From ECT2AJA-044 sp965658225 (lineage in GTDB: Bacteria; Bacteroidota; Bacteroidia; Flavobacteriales; ECT2AJA-044): a stretch of DNA of 9,006 bases. Every line of letters begins with the position of its first letter. Positions within the stretch are counted from its first letter, which is position 1. Made by a program: the position numbers and the translations under genes. The notes under the pieces were generated by a model. The model saw only the letters and a program-made list of their open reading frames with translations, made no database searches and was not told the origin of the DNA. The stretch lies in NCBI GenBank assembly GCA_965658225.1, contig CBFHRK010000071.1, forward strand, positions 1-9,006. Direction: 5' to 3'. Shown piece by piece: positions 1 to 6,880 of the stretch.

Positions 1-314
1 TCGTTCGGTTCCATGGCTACAATAGTCAATTTACCTACTCCTAAATTAGGATTTTCACTGTTCCAAGAGTACCAGGCATCCACGCCGCTGGAGGGGTCGC
101 TGTATTCGTATTCAGCGTTTGGATCGGTACGGTACCACTCCGACCAATTCTGCCAATTTCGCACGTCACTAATCTGGGCAAAAATAGCTTCAGGGGCGTC
201 GTCCATCACTCTTTCTCGAGACACCGCTACATCTTTTGGAAGTGCTGCGTTGACAATTACAAATACTCCAAACAGCACGAGGAGTATAATTAGAATAATT
301 TTTAATGCTTTCAT
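1..314 (-). CDS. SRPBCC (START-like/polyketide cyclase-type) family protein, N-terminal part, membrane-anchored
   Basis: This is the first 104 codons of a minus-strand gene whose 3' end lies beyond the left edge. It starts MKALKIILIILLVLFGVF, a single hydrophobic segment at about residues 4-23 that should be a signal anchor or uncleaved signal. A soluble region follows. The stretch after the anchor (ALPKDVAVSRERVMDDAPEAIF, then W54-x-x-W57-x-x-W60 and a Tyr/Ser-rich strand) resembles the beta-alpha-alpha start of SRPBCC proteins of Bacteroidota. There the opening strand is followed by a 'P..vF..isd...W..WspW' pattern. The family binds hydrophobic ligands in a helix-grip fold, and no specific ligand can be named here. 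The gene is divergent from the peptidase gene, with 78 bp between their starts. No Shine-Dalgarno sequence precedes the ATG, and I see no convincing promoter. The plus-strand open frame covering the same bases is a shadow. Confidence 0.8.
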   Translation of the reverse strand, partial: MKALKIILIILLVLFGVFVIVNAALPKDVAVSRERVMDDAPEAIFAQISDVRNWQNWSEWYRTDPNAEYEYSDPSSGVDAWYSWNSENPNLGVGKLTIVAMEPN

Positions 315-392
315 TTGATTTGAGGTTTTGATTTAGCGCCCTGTAATGTACGAATTTTGGTACTTTAGCCCCCTATAATGAATACTTTAGCA

Positions 393-2399
393 ATGAAAAA
401 GCTTCTTTTAATCGCCCTCGCGGGCGGACTCATAACCGCGTGTAATACCAATCCTGCCGAGGAGGCAGGCAACGAAAAAACGGCCGACGAATTTGTTTGG
501 CAGACCGAGCAATTCGCCGATATTAAGATTCTTCGGTACCAAGTTCCCGGGTTCGATCGTCTTTCAGACCAACAAAAAGAATTGGTTTATTACCTCACGG
601 AAGCAGGAATGGCCGGTCGCGATATTATTTACGATCAGAATTATCGTTACAACCTCGATATTAGAAGGGCTTTAGAGCATATTGTAGCCAATTACCAAGG
701 CGAAAAAGGCGCTGAATGGGATGCATTCATGGTGTATACGAAGCGCGTATGGTTCTCGAATGGTATCCATCACCATTACAGTATGTCCAAAATCACTCCT
801 GAGTTTTCACAAACTTATTTTCAGAGCTTGTTGAACGCAACAGAGTACAATTTGGATCCAAAAATTCAAGTGGCCATGTTCGATCCGGAAGTGGATAACA
901 AGAAAGTAAACCTCGACCCAAATAAAGGATTACTCTTAGCCTCCGCAACGAATTTCTACGATCCGGAAGTAACGGAATCAGAAGTAGATGCCTTTTATGC
1001 TGGAATGATGGCGAGTGCTGAGAATAAGGCGGTATCATTCGGGCTCAACTCAAAAATCATCAAGAATGAAGACGGTCAGTTAGAGGAATCGGTTTGGAAA
1101 ATAGACGGTATGTACGGATCGGCTATTGAGCAAATTGTATACTGGCTTGAAAAAGCCGCTAATGTTGCTGAAAACGAAGCCCAAGAAAAAGCGCTTCGAT
1201 TACTCATTGAATACTACAAAACAGGAGACCTCGAAACATGGGATGAGTACAACGTCGCGTGGGTAGAAGCCACAGAAGGCGATATCGATTACATCAATGG
1301 ATTTATTGAAGTGTATAACGATCCAAAAGGATATAGAGGGAGTTACGAGAGTATTGTGGAAATCAATGACTTCGACGCCTCTGAGCGTATGGCCGTAGTG
1401 GCTGAAAATGCTCAATATTTTGAGGATAACAGTACCATTATGGACGAGCATAAAAAAGCGAATGTGGTCGGAGTTAGCTATAAAGTAGTGAACGTAGCGG
1501 GTGAATCAGGCGACGCCGCTCCAAGTACTCCAATTGGTGTGAACTTGCCGAATGCCAACTGGATTCGCGCGCAACACGGCTCTAAATCGGTTAGCCTCGG
1601 AAACATTGTAGGGGCTTATGAAGCTGCGGCTGGCAAAGGCTTTCTAGAAGAGTTCGTTTACGAAGAAGAAAAAAGAGAGCGTATTAAGGAGTACGGAAAA
1701 CTAGGTTCAAAAATGCATACCGCATTGCACGAGGTTATTGGACATGCTTCCGGTCAATTGAACGAAGGTGTAGGAACGCCCAAAGAAACCTTGAAGAATT
1801 ATGCGAGCACTCTAGAAGAAGCACGTGCCGATTTAGTGGCACTTTATTTCATCATGGATCCAAAAATGGTAGAACTAGGCCTAATGCCGAGTCTAGATGT
1901 GGGTTTTGCAGAGTACGATTCGTATATGATGAACGGATTAATGACGCAGTTGCGCAGACTAGAAGAAGGTGAAGTATTGGAAGAGGCGCATATGAGAAAC
2001 CGCCAAATCAATGCCAGTTGGGTATATGAAAAAGGAAAAGCAAACAACGTAGTATCTTATGATGTACACGATGGAAAAACCTACGTGACGATTAACGATT
2101 ACGAGGCACTTCGTGGTTTGTTCGGAGACCTGTTGCGCGAAATTCAGCGAATCAAATCGGAAGGCGATTATGAAGCTGGCCGTGCCTTGGTAGAAAATTA
2201 TGGGGTTCAAGTAAATACAGAATTACATGCAGAAGTATTGAAGCGAGCAGAGGCGTTGAATTCGGCTCCTTACAGCGGATTTATTAATCCTGTTATTCGT
2301 CCTGGAGGCGAAGGAGAAGAGGCCTACGTAGTGGAATACCCCATGGACTTCACGGAACAAATGATGTATTACGCAGAGAAGTACAGTTTTTTGAAATAA
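393..2399 (+). CDS. Dipeptidyl-peptidase III family (M49) zinc metallopeptidase, lipoprotein
   Basis: M49 enzymes are zinc exopeptidases that release dipeptides from the N-terminus of short peptides. With the first ATG (378) the product is 673 residues, close to the roughly 675 of Bacteroides thetaiotaomicron DPP III. I prefer the ATG at 393 because it opens a compact lipoprotein signal, MKKLLLIALAGGLITAC, with lipobox I-T-A-C. The Cys is residue 17 from this start, or 22 from 378. In 378 numbering the zinc motif HEVIGH is at residues 451-456 (M49 signature HExxGH), with ligands H451 and H456 and catalytic E452. The second motif EEARAD is at 480-485 (family EECRAE), supplying ligand E481. Such proteins are sometimes mislabelled dihydrofolate reductase in Bacteroidota. 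The residues after Cys (NTNPAEEAG) do not form an obvious surface-export signal, so I infer attachment on the periplasmic side. A TACTTTAG at 361-368 is a 5/6 match to the -7 consensus TAnnTTTG but has no matching TTG upstream. Confidence 0.93.
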   Translation: MKKLLLIALAGGLITACNTNPAEEAGNEKTADEFVWQTEQFADIKILRYQVPGFDRLSDQQKELVYYLTEAGMAGRDIIYDQNYRYNLDIRRALEHIVANYQGEKGAEWDAFMVYTKRVWFSNGIHHHYSMSKITPEFSQTYFQSLLNATEYNLDPKIQVAMFDPEVDNKKVNLDPNKGLLLASATNFYDPEVTESEVDAFYAGMMASAENKAVSFGLNSKIIKNEDGQLEESVWKIDGMYGSAIEQIVYWLEKAANVAENEAQEKALRLLIEYYKTGDLETWDEYNVAWVEATEGDIDYINGFIEVYNDPKGYRGSYESIVEINDFDASERMAVVAENAQYFEDNSTIMDEHKKANVVGVSYKVVNVAGESGDAAPSTPIGVNLPNANWIRAQHGSKSVSLGNIVGAYEAAAGKGFLEEFVYEEEKRERIKEYGKLGSKMHTALHEVIGHASGQLNEGVGTPKETLKNYASTLEEARADLVALYFIMDPKMVELGLMPSLDVGFAEYDSYMMNGLMTQLRRLEEGEVLEEAHMRNRQINASWVYEKGKANNVVSYDVHDGKTYVTINDYEALRGLFGDLLREIQRIKSEGDYEAGRALVENYGVQVNTELHAEVLKRAEALNSAPYSGFINPVIRPGGEGEEAYVVEYPMDFTEQMMYYAEKYSFLK

Positions 2400-2442
2400 G
2401 CGCCCTTTAAGTTTATTCTTCGCTGTGAACCAGTGAATTGAG

Positions 2443-2463
2443 CATTATTTGGGACGAATAATG
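2443..2463. repeat. AT-rich hairpin in the convergent intergenic region
   Basis: CATTATT (2443-2449) and AATAATG (2457-2463) form a perfect 7-bp inverted repeat around a 7-base spacer, with one more possible G-U pair. It lies six bases before the A-tract of the main terminator. It has no T-tract of its own, so I do not call it a terminator. It could be a 3'-end stabilising hairpin of the peptidase mRNA or chance in AT-rich DNA. Confidence 0.35.
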
Positions 2464-2468
2464 GAAAT

Positions 2469-2506
2469 AAAAAAGCCCTCGAAAAATCCATTTCGAGGGC
2501 TTTTTT
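2469..2506. terminator. Bidirectional Rho-independent terminator
   Basis: A perfect 10-bp stem, GCCCTCGAAA (2475-2484) with TTTCGAGGGC (2491-2500), closes a 6-base loop AATCCA. Six A's (2469-2474) lie on the left and six T's (2501-2506) on the right, so each strand ends its hairpin in a U-tract. The position between two converging genes, 75 bases after the peptidase stop codon and 16 bases beyond the katG stop codon, fits a shared terminator that also blocks antisense read-through. Confidence 0.93.
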
Positions 2507-2522
2507 AATGAGGTACGTGGTA

Positions 2523-4826
2523 TTACTTCAGATCAAAACGATCTAGCTCCATCACCTTGGTCCAAGCAGCAGCGAAGTCCTGAATCATTTTTTCATTCGC
2601 GTCACTACTGGCGTATACTTCAGCAAGGGCTCTCAGTTCTGAATTAGAACCAAAGATTAAATCGGCCCGTGTGGCCATCCATTTCGTTTCTCCAGTTTTG
2701 CGATCTTTTCCTTCAAACAGTTCCTGCGCATCTGAAGTCGGTGCCCATTTGGTACTCATGTCGAGCAGATTTACAAAGAAATCGTTGGTCAATGCACCTG
2801 GACGATTAGTCAAAATTCCGTAATCGGAGTTATTGTAATTAGCATCCATTGCGCGCATTCCTCCAACTAATACAGTCATCTCTGGAGCAGACAAAGTCAA
2901 TAATTGCGCTTTGTCGATTAATAACTCCTCAGTTGTAAGTGTGTAAGCTGTCTCTTGGTAGTTTCTAAAACCATCTGCCATGGGCTCCAGAACTGCCATA
3001 GAAGCTACATCTGTTTGCTCTTGACTAGCATCCATACGACCAGGAGAGAAAGGTAATTCTAGAGAATGACCCGCTTTCTTCGCCGCATTCTCTACACCTA
3101 CATTTCCTCCCAAAACAATTAAATCGGCCATAGAGACTTTCATGTCACCATTGCTGTCATTGAAATCACTTTGAATTTTTTCAAGAGACTTCAAAACTTT
3201 AGCTAGCTGCTTTGGATTATTGGCTTCCCAGTTTTTTTGTGGTTCCAGGCGAATGCGCGCGCCATTTGCGCCTCCTTTCATGTCTGAACCTCTGAAGGTC
3301 GATGCTGAAGCCCAAGCAGTGCTTATAAGTTCTTGATCTGTTAATCCCGAAGTTCTAATTTGCTTCTTTAATACATCGATGTCCTTATCCGAAACTAGAA
3401 CGTGGTCTACTGCAGGAATGGGATCTTGCCAAATAAACTCTTCTTCCGGAATTTCAGGTCCTAAGTAAGCTGATTTAGGTCCCATATCGCGGTGAGTTAA
3501 TTTGAACCAAGCCTTGGCAAAAGCCAAATTGAATTCTTCAGGATTCTCTAAAAAGCGACGTGAAATTTTTCCGTATTCCGGATCAAATCGGAGCGAAAGA
3601 TCCGTGGTCAACATCGTTGGACGGAGCATTTTTTCTTTGTCAAATGCATCGGGCACCATTACTTCGGGGTCCTTAGCTACCCATTGGTGGGCTCCGGCCG
3701 GACTCTTGGTTAATTCCCATTCATTTTCGAAAAGACTCATGAAGAATCCATGACTCCATTCGGTTGGCGTTGCGGTCCATACTACTTCAAGGCCAGAGGT
3801 GATGGCATCTGGGCCTTTTCCAGATTTGTAATCACTTTTCCATCCAAATCCTTGTTCTTCAATAGCCGCAGCTTCAGGTTCTGCTCCTACGTGTGAGGCA
3901 GGACCAGCACCGTGTGTTTTTCCGAGTGTATGTCCGCCCGCAATAAGGGCGACTGTTTCTTCATCGTTCATACCCATACGACCAAAAGTCTCACGAATGT
4001 CTTTTGCGGCGGCAATAGGGTCGGGGTTTCCATTCGGCCCCTCCGGGTTTACATAGATCAAACCCATTTGAACTGCAGCTAACGGACTTTCTAATTCACG
4101 ATCACCCGTATAGCGTTTGTCTTCAAGCCATTTAGACTCAGGCCCCCAATAAACATTGCTTGCGGGTTCCCATACGTCGGCTCTACCACCGGCAAAACCA
4201 ATGGTTTCAAATCCCATAGATTCCAAGGCTACATTTCCCGTAAGGATCATTAGATCGGCCCATGAAATTTTACTTCCATATTTCTGTTTAATCGGCCATA
4301 ATAATCGTCTCGCTTTATCGAGATTCCCGTTGTCGGGCCAGCTGTTGATTGGCGCAAAACGCTGCTGACCTTCTCTCGATCCTCCGCGTCCATCCCCTGT
4401 TCTATACGTTCCGGCACTGTGCCATGCCATTCGAATGAATAGAGGCCCGTAATTTCCGTAGTCGGCTGGCCACCATTCTTCAGATTGTGTCATTAAAGCC
4501 GTAAGATCGGCCTTCAATGCCGCGTAATCCAGTTCTGTAAAGGCTTCTTCGTAATCGAATTCAGCACCCATAGGGTCAGATAAATTTGAGTTTTGGCGAA
4601 GCACACTAAGGTTGAGTTGATTTGGCCACCACTCTCTGTTGGTCTTTGCTTCTTGACTCGTTGCGTTCGGCGCATGGGCGTCGGCCATCGATTGCCCACC
4701 ATCGAGTGAAAGCGTTTTGCCCGTGACAGGACAAGTCGCTACATTTTCAGTACTCACCTCGGTCTGATTTTGACCAAAAAGAAGAATACCGCTGAACAAT
4801 AAAACGGATGTAATTAATTTTTTCAT
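2523..4826 (-). CDS. katG: Catalase-peroxidase KatG, exported form with Sec signal peptide
   Basis: This bifunctional haem enzyme destroys hydrogen peroxide by catalase and peroxidase activity. It has 767 residues with both peroxidase-like halves, and the ending VMELDRFDLK is typical. The distal triad is R132, W135, H136 in IRMAWHSAGTYR. The proximal haem ligand is H299 in GGHTLGKTHG, with W350 and D409 completing the proximal site. W135, Y258 (IYVNPEGP) and M284 (FGRMGMND) should form the Met-Tyr-Trp crosslink needed for catalase activity. R446 in HRDMGP matches the mobile Arg (Arg418 of M. tuberculosis KatG). Residues 1-18, MKKLITSVLLFSGILLFG, form a Sec-type signal peptide with likely cleavage around G18/Q19, so the enzyme should be periplasmic; most KatG proteins are cytoplasmic. 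The usual N-terminal CPVTG (32-36) and NREWWPNQLNL (63-73) are kept. It lies 132 bp downstream of the DUF2452 gene on the same strand with an OxyR-like site between. No Shine-Dalgarno sequence is seen. Confidence 0.97.
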   Translation of the reverse strand: MKKLITSVLLFSGILLFGQNQTEVSTENVATCPVTGKTLSLDGGQSMADAHAPNATSQEAKTNREWWPNQLNLSVLRQNSNLSDPMGAEFDYEEAFTELDYAALKADLTALMTQSEEWWPADYGNYGPLFIRMAWHSAGTYRTGDGRGGSREGQQRFAPINSWPDNGNLDKARRLLWPIKQKYGSKISWADLMILTGNVALESMGFETIGFAGGRADVWEPASNVYWGPESKWLEDKRYTGDRELESPLAAVQMGLIYVNPEGPNGNPDPIAAAKDIRETFGRMGMNDEETVALIAGGHTLGKTHGAGPASHVGAEPEAAAIEEQGFGWKSDYKSGKGPDAITSGLEVVWTATPTEWSHGFFMSLFENEWELTKSPAGAHQWVAKDPEVMVPDAFDKEKMLRPTMLTTDLSLRFDPEYGKISRRFLENPEEFNLAFAKAWFKLTHRDMGPKSAYLGPEIPEEEFIWQDPIPAVDHVLVSDKDIDVLKKQIRTSGLTDQELISTAWASASTFRGSDMKGGANGARIRLEPQKNWEANNPKQLAKVLKSLEKIQSDFNDSNGDMKVSMADLIVLGGNVGVENAAKKAGHSLELPFSPGRMDASQEQTDVASMAVLEPMADGFRNYQETAYTLTTEELLIDKAQLLTLSAPEMTVLVGGMRAMDANYNNSDYGILTNRPGALTNDFFVNLLDMSTKWAPTSDAQELFEGKDRKTGETKWMATRADLIFGSNSELRALAEVYASSDANEKMIQDFAAAWTKVMELDRFDLK

Positions 4827-4870
4827 GGTTGTTTGGGTTAATGAACTTTATTGATGTGTTATTTCCGTTA

Positions 4871-4900
4871 CGAAGAGACTATTTATAAAGGTTATGTCAA
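4871..4900 (-). promoter_or_regulatory. Candidate katG promoter (weak, one of two alternatives)
   Basis: TTG (4900-4898), 19 bases, then TCTCTTCG (4878-4871) gives the Bacteroidota -33/-7 spacing, but the -7 matches TAnnTTTG at only 4 of 6 positions. Its merit is that the OxyR-like site would sit just upstream of -33, where an activator belongs. The alternative is TTG (4944-4942), 17 bases, TAGGTTTT (4924-4917), a 5/6 match. That one overlaps the OxyR-like site, which would suit repression. Sequence alone does not choose between them. Confidence 0.25.
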
Positions 4901-4909
4901 AACTATCTT

Positions 4910-4926
4910 GATAGATAAAACCTATT
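4910..4926 (-). promoter_or_regulatory. Putative OxyR operator upstream of katG
   Basis: On the minus strand the sequence is AATAGGTTTTATCTATC. Its core ATAG-N7-CTAT fits the classical OxyR motif ATAGnTnnnAnCTAT at every specified base, and the 17-mer matches GATAGGTTnAACCTATC at 13 of 16 informative positions. A second, weaker element follows toward katG: ATAGTTTTGACATAA (4906-4892). It keeps the ATAG and the inner T and A but ends ATAA instead of CTAT, with centres 19 bp apart rather than the canonical 22. OxyR is the usual peroxide-sensing LysR-type activator of katG, including in Bacteroides, so the location is appropriate. No oxyR gene is in the window. Confidence 0.6.
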
Positions 4927-4958
4927 AAGTAGTGTTAGAGTCAATAGCAATTAGGTTT

Positions 4959-5402
4959 TCAGAATTCTTGTTTTTCTTGAACCTCCCACGTATGATCGGC
5001 CATGAGTCGCACGGAAGCTACAAATTCCGGAAAAGATTTTGAACGCCCCCATTCATTGGGTCCAATTAAGGACAAGATGTTTTCGTTGTCCTCTTTCCGG
5101 TATAAATGGTAGATATGATTGATTTCAGGTTGAAAGCCAATCTCCGCCGAATAAATCATTTCCGAGACCTCTTTTCTTTCTTCGATTGCTTTTGCCTGAA
5201 CGGCAAGAAGTTCAATTTGCTCTTTTATTTGATTTAGCTGCTGATCCGTCTGTTCGAACATAGCGCTCAAGGCCTTGATGCGAACTTTCTTTTTGTCAAC
5301 TTTTTCAATTTTAGCACTACCTACATGGTGCGCATACTCCAGTGTGCTGGGCTTATCCGTGATTTTGTCTTCATCGATCGGATTTACAAAGTCTTTTTTC
5401 AT
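4959..5402 (-). CDS. DUF2452 family protein
   Basis: This is a 147-residue cytoplasmic protein without signal peptide or membrane segment. The N-terminal 40 residues are polar and Lys/Asp-rich. Residues about 38-82 form a charged amphipathic helix, probably coiled coil (KKVRIKALSAMFEQ followed by QLNQIKEQIELL). The C-terminal part, with MIYSAEIGFQP (82-92), IYHLYRKED (97-105), LSLIGPNEWG (110-119) and LMADHTWEV (133-141), matches my memory of the DUF2452 pattern 'f.P..g.iYHLY......fLSlI.PneW....F....L.aD..We'. Function is unknown. The start codon overlaps the stop of the upstream photolyase-like gene (ATGA, 5399-5402), so translation is very likely coupled. It is the last gene of the photolyase operon, with no strong terminator before katG. 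An 8-bp inverted repeat (TAGGTTTT 4952-4959, AAAACCTA 4917-4924) spans the gap but has a 27-base loop. Confidence 0.85.
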   Translation of the reverse strand: MKKDFVNPIDEDKITDKPSTLEYAHHVGSAKIEKVDKKKVRIKALSAMFEQTDQQLNQIKEQIELLAVQAKAIEERKEVSEMIYSAEIGFQPEINHIYHLYRKEDNENILSLIGPNEWGRSKSFPEFVASVRLMADHTWEVQEKQEF

Positions 5403-6880
5403 TCCAATATTCTTTTCGTCCGTTTCGAGATGCTGTGTTCAGCAGTGGTGTGCATAGCTAAAATACGGAAACGTTCTTTTCTAACGGAAGCCCATTTTTG
5501 CGCTGCCCAGATTTTTTTTCGCGCCCTTCGGGCCGATTCTTCCACATTGACAATTGGCGCGGGATATTGTTCACCAAGCTTGAATCCATAGAGTTCTTGC
5601 TCCATTAAAGTCATGCTCCAAGGTTCGTGAATAAATTCGGTAGGAACGGCTTCTAGTTCCGGAATCCACTCGCGAATAAAATGTCCATCCGGATCATGAT
5701 CGAGTCCTTGCTTTACCGGATTGTAAAGGCGAACTAAATTAATACCTGTGGTTCCAGCCTGCATTTGAAGTTGTGGAAAGTGAATGCCCGGTTCAAAATC
5801 GAGAAATACATTTGCTAAATGGGGCGCACCTCTCTGCCACGGTTGCCATAGATGGTGGGTTAGAAAGCTGACGAGCATTGCCCGCATTCGAAAGTTGAGG
5901 TATCCAGTGGTATTGAGCGAGCGCATGCAAGCATCGACCATAGGAACTCCTGTTTCGCCTTTTTTCCAAGCTTCGACCCAATCGGCCCGATAGGGCTTTT
6001 TCAAATTTTTAAACCCGCGATTGATATCTCCGAACTCCATGCGACATTCACTTTCGAATTTTTGAATGAAATGGCAATGCCAATGGATACGCGAAATAAA
6101 AGCGCTTAAATTCCTTTTGTTTCCCTTTTTCCAAGCAGCCCTTGCGGCCTGATATACCTGTCGAACACTGATAGTGCCCCAGGCTAAATGCACACTCAAT
6201 CGAGAACAACTTTCTACAGCTAACCCGGGTTTTCCAATGTGATTTCGATAAGAACGACTGCGCTCCTTTAAAAAACTTCCCAATCGCTCATGAGCAGCCT
6301 TTTCACCGGCAGGTTGATAGCCTGTAGGGTATTGGTTCCACTGCGATTCTTGTTCCTTTGGTAAAGGTATTAAAAGTCCGGTGGGCACTTTCGACCAAAT
6401 GGCATTTTTCCAGTCCGGATTTTTTCGCGGAGCACTCATCAACGCACGCCATTCGACGTCCCAGTCGGTTCTGTTTTTTCGGCCTCGAGTTACCCCTTGT
6501 TGACGGTATTCAATCCATTCGATTGAATTCTTCCGACAAAATTCAGCGACTTTTTTATCTCGTTCATAGGTGCTTTTCAAACCCGACTCTTGATGCGAAA
6601 ACAAACGATTGAATATCCCCTGTGCATAAAGTACACTGAGGACCGAACAGACTTCGCCATAAGCTACATACGCCTCACCGCCATGATCCATCACTCGCTG
6701 CTTGAATTCCTTGAAAGATGCCCACATAAATTGCCAATGTCGAAGGCTCATCTCGGGATGATCAATAAGTGAAGGCTCCACAATCCAAACAATTAAGTTT
6801 GCCTCACCCGTTTCAATGGCTCTGTAAATGGGTTCGTGATCGCGCGTTCTGAAATCGCGTTTTAGCCAAATGAGATTCAC
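5399..6880 (-). CDS. Divergent photolyase/cryptochrome family flavoprotein (HCHF / LQMQAG type)
   Basis: A two-domain member of the photolyase/cryptochrome superfamily. I take the GTG at 6880 as start (493 residues): it gives the family opening MNLIWLKRDFRTRDHEP and a GTGA overlap with the upstream stop. An ATG at 6907 would add nine residues (MGAGKHRST) ahead of the conserved strand. The Rossmann antenna domain covers about residues 1-130. The FAD domain is seen in YRNHIGKPG (211-219), SRLSVHLAWGTISVR (226-240), a WHCHFIQKFE segment (267-276), GETGVPMVDACMRSLNTTGY (308-327) and the LYNPVKQG-to-HEPW end (386-421). Against E. coli PhrB, aligned from memory, W348 matches the middle triad Trp359. 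Trp382 becomes L371, Trp384 M373, Trp306 K295, the flavin N5-facing Asn378 H367, and the dimer-contacting Glu274 R264. It may therefore repair an unusual lesion or act as a light sensor. It is coupled on both sides by 4-base overlaps. Confidence 0.88.
   Translation of the reverse strand: MNLIWLKRDFRTRDHEPIYRAIETGEANLIVWIVEPSLIDHPEMSLRHWQFMWASFKEFKQRVMDHGGEAYVAYGEVCSVLSVLYAQGIFNRLFSHQESGLKSTYERDKKVAEFCRKNSIEWIEYRQQGVTRGRKNRTDWDVEWRALMSAPRKNPDWKNAIWSKVPTGLLIPLPKEQESQWNQYPTGYQPAGEKAAHERLGSFLKERSRSYRNHIGKPGLAVESCSRLSVHLAWGTISVRQVYQAARAAWKKGNKRNLSAFISRIHWHCHFIQKFESECRMEFGDINRGFKNLKKPYRADWVEAWKKGETGVPMVDACMRSLNTTGYLNFRMRAMLVSFLTHHLWQPWQRGAPHLANVFLDFEPGIHFPQLQMQAGTTGINLVRLYNPVKQGLDHDPDGHFIREWIPELEAVPTEFIHEPWSMTLMEQELYGFKLGEQYPAPIVNVEESARRARKKIWAAQKWASVRKERFRILAMHTTAEHSISKRTKRILE

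Noticed and set aside
13..318. A 101-codon plus-strand open frame at the left edge
   Set aside because: It is antisense to the SRPBCC gene, whose minus-strand translation has a membrane anchor and family-like composition; the plus-strand product is Ser/Thr-rich and resembles nothing.
374..380. TATAATG ahead of the M49 gene as a -10 box
   Set aside because: It overlaps the first ATG, has no -35 partner, and would leave almost no leader even for the start at 393.
4884..4900. TTGACA with a nearby TATAAA as a sigma-70-type katG promoter
   Set aside because: The two hexamers are only 7 bp apart, far from the 16-18 bp needed, and the organism appears to use Bacteroidota -33/-7 signals.
4917..4959. 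Inverted repeat TAGGTTTT/AAAACCTA between DUF2452 and katG as a terminator
   Set aside because: The arms are only 8 bp and AT-rich, the loop is 27 bases, and no T-tract follows; the right arm also reaches the DUF2452 stop codon.
5325..5591. An 88-codon plus-strand open frame across the photolyase/DUF2452 junction
   Set aside because: It is antisense to two well-supported coupled genes and has no family resemblance or start context.
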